From ZC4RG30 sp963812195 (GTDB lineage: Bacteria > Pseudomonadota > Gammaproteobacteria > Steroidobacterales > Steroidobacteraceae), in NCBI GenBank assembly GCA_963812195.1, contig CAWEUI010000010.1, positions 37,158 through 101,157 of the forward strand: a stretch of DNA of 64,000 nucleotides. Reading direction: 5' to 3'. The position numbers and the translations under genes were made by a program. The first letter of the stretch is position 1, and every line of letters begins with the position of its first letter. The notes under the pieces were generated by a model. The model saw only the letters and a program-made list of their open reading frames with translations, did no database searches and was not told the DNA's origin. This document shows, piece after piece, positions 63,245 to 64,000 of this stretch.

Positions 63245-63752
63245 GTGACCAAATCGCCCCAACTGTCGATCTACCAAGCGTGCGTTGCATTCGACAAGGG
63301 TCGTCTTGCTCCCAGCGCTTCGCGCCTTTCACGATCTCGCAGACCAAGGCGATGAAATGGCCTTCTTCATGCTTGGTTACATCTACGACATCGGACGCGG
63401 CGCTAGACGCAATCGCCCCAAGGCCATGCACTGGTACCTCCGTGCATACAAGGCCGGTGGCTCTTCGGCAGCGACCGCTGCTTCGAATTTGGCAACTGTC
63501 TATCGCGACCTCGGCAGATCGCGCCAAGAGTTCCAGTGGTATGTTCGCGCGGCTCAGCTAGGCGATGACGACGCCCTGGTAGAAGTGGGAATTCGCTACC
63601 TAGCTGGGAAAGGAGTCAAGAGAAGCCCTGTCATGGCCGTCAAGCACTTCGAAGCCGCGTTGAAATCCAAGGACATCGCAGAGGCTTCCCGCGACACAGC
63701 GCAGCAATGTCTGACGAGCTGTAAGGGGTGGTCTCGTGCTCGTATCGCCTAA
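63245..63752 (+). CDS. Sel1-repeat protein of cassette 5, frame broken at 63311-63313
   Basis: The cassette gene starts with GTG 13 bases after the boundary and encodes V-T-K-S-P-Q-L-S-I-Y-Q-A-C-V-A-F-D-K-G-R-L-A-P. Removing one C of the CCC run at 63311-63313 continues it into A-L-R-A-F-H-D-L-A-D-Q-G-D and A-F-F-M-L-G-Y-I-Y-D-I-G-R-G, a Sel1-like repeat pattern. Further repeat helices follow (A-S-N-L-A-T-V-Y-R-D-L and V-G-I-R-Y-L-A-G-K-G-V-K-R). The stop TAA lies within the GCCTAAC of attC5. Corrected length is about 168 residues. Sel1 repeats bind proteins. The partner is unknown. Confidence 0.75.
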
Positions 63753-63876
63753 CAAATCGTTGCAGCGGGCGGGCGGCCGGTGGTACTTGGTATGCAAGCA
63801 GCAAGGGAATGTTCATGCATAAACTGCCCATGATTGGCCTCGGCGAGCCGCCCGCCGCTGAACTCAGCCGTTAGGC
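63747..63876 (+). repeat. attC5 (family A), 130 bp
   Basis: GCCTAAC at 63747-63753 and GTTAGGC at 63870-63876. Like attC1 it has a long GC-rich inner arm rather than the central family B stem. It closes cassette 5. Confidence 0.92.
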
Positions 63877-63917
63877 GACTCTGCCAATAGGGTCGACCAG
63901 TGCGAATTGGACCCAAT

Positions 63918-64000
63918 GTGAAGGCTCTACGCAAATTGCAGCTTATTGGTCTCTCGGCACTGGCAATACTGGCAAGCGGGTGCGGCCAGGGCCGGATGCC
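63918..64000 (+). CDS. Partial cassette-6 lipoprotein gene
   Basis: A GTG at 63918, 47 bases after the cassette boundary, starts a frame open to the window edge (27 codons). It reads as a basic N-terminus (K-A-L-R-K-L), a hydrophobic stretch and a lipobox L-A-S-G-C at about residues 18-22, so the product should be an outer-envelope lipoprotein. No strong ribosome-binding site is visible. The remainder is outside the window. Confidence 0.55.
   Translation, partial: MKALRKLQLIGLSALAILASGCGQGRM

Larger units (their letters stand above)
59615..64000. mobile_element. Chromosomal integron: intI, attI-like site and six cassettes
   Basis: An integrase gene on the minus strand diverges from a tandem array of attC-bounded cassettes on the plus strand. 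Cassette borders (G/TTAGGC cuts) are at 60727, 61401, 62027, 62592, 63231 and 63870. This gives five complete cassettes of 674, 626, 565, 639 and 639 bases and one incomplete one. High similarity among the attC sites, the absence of resistance genes or transposon ends, and the placement beside maeB indicate a sedentary chromosomal integron. The array continues past the right edge. Confidence 0.92.

Noticed and set aside
59615..64000. CRISPR array
   Set aside because: The repeats are about 130 bp, imperfectly palindromic and 500 bp apart with an integrase gene. They are attC sites.

Overview
The window is high-GC DNA from a gammaproteobacterial chromosome. The gene order parA-parB-atpI-atpBEFHAGDC, the secB/gpsA/grxC/trmL/envC neighbourhood, the separate glyQ and glyS genes and the glnA-ntrB-ntrC block all point to Gammaproteobacteria. 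The mix of genes and the style of the integron attC sites suggest the Xanthomonadales, Nevskiales or Steroidobacterales side of the class. That placement is inference, because no rRNA gene is present.

Layout. 1-10870: envelope and miscellaneous genes, including an ankyrin/TonB-like pair, thpR, a prolyl oligopeptidase, two unknown genes, a CheD-like protein, two paralogous beta-barrel proteins, a glutathione peroxidase, a DUF481 protein and a PlsC-like acyltransferase. 11150-20901: acetoacetyl-CoA synthetase with an MFS carrier, a cupredoxin/outer-membrane/EAL cluster, a Tat-type carotenoid-oxygenase family protein and a DUF1761 protein. 20932-28880: glyQS, then glnA behind a sigma-54/NtrC promoter, then ntrBC. 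28888-36464: aminotransferase, pyrD, trmL, glpK, gpsA, secB, grxC, a rhodanese and envC, much as around E. coli secB. 36607-45481: a GGDEF/EAL protein, DedA, tatABC, dtd, a cytochrome c4 and an S9 peptidase. 45522-57163: an AcuI-type reductase, rsmG, parAB, the complete F1Fo ATP synthase operon and a cupin. 57182-59503: maeB.

The accessory element is at the right end. An integron integrase gene (59615-60589, minus) diverges from an attI-like region and at least five gene cassettes ending in attC sites, with a sixth cassette running off the window. The attC sites fall into two sequence families, and paired substitutions between them preserve the folded hairpin. One cassette carries a Sel1-repeat gene and the incomplete one a lipoprotein gene. 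The rest have no recognisable gene, as is common in sedentary chromosomal integrons.

A window-wide oddity is that nine otherwise well-conserved coding regions are broken by single-base indels, about fifteen insertions and one deletion. They include glnA, atpA, glpK, pyrD, aacS, parB and trmL. Because the frames rejoin to full-length family members and several of these genes are essential, I read these as probable sequence errors and annotate each gene over its full span.
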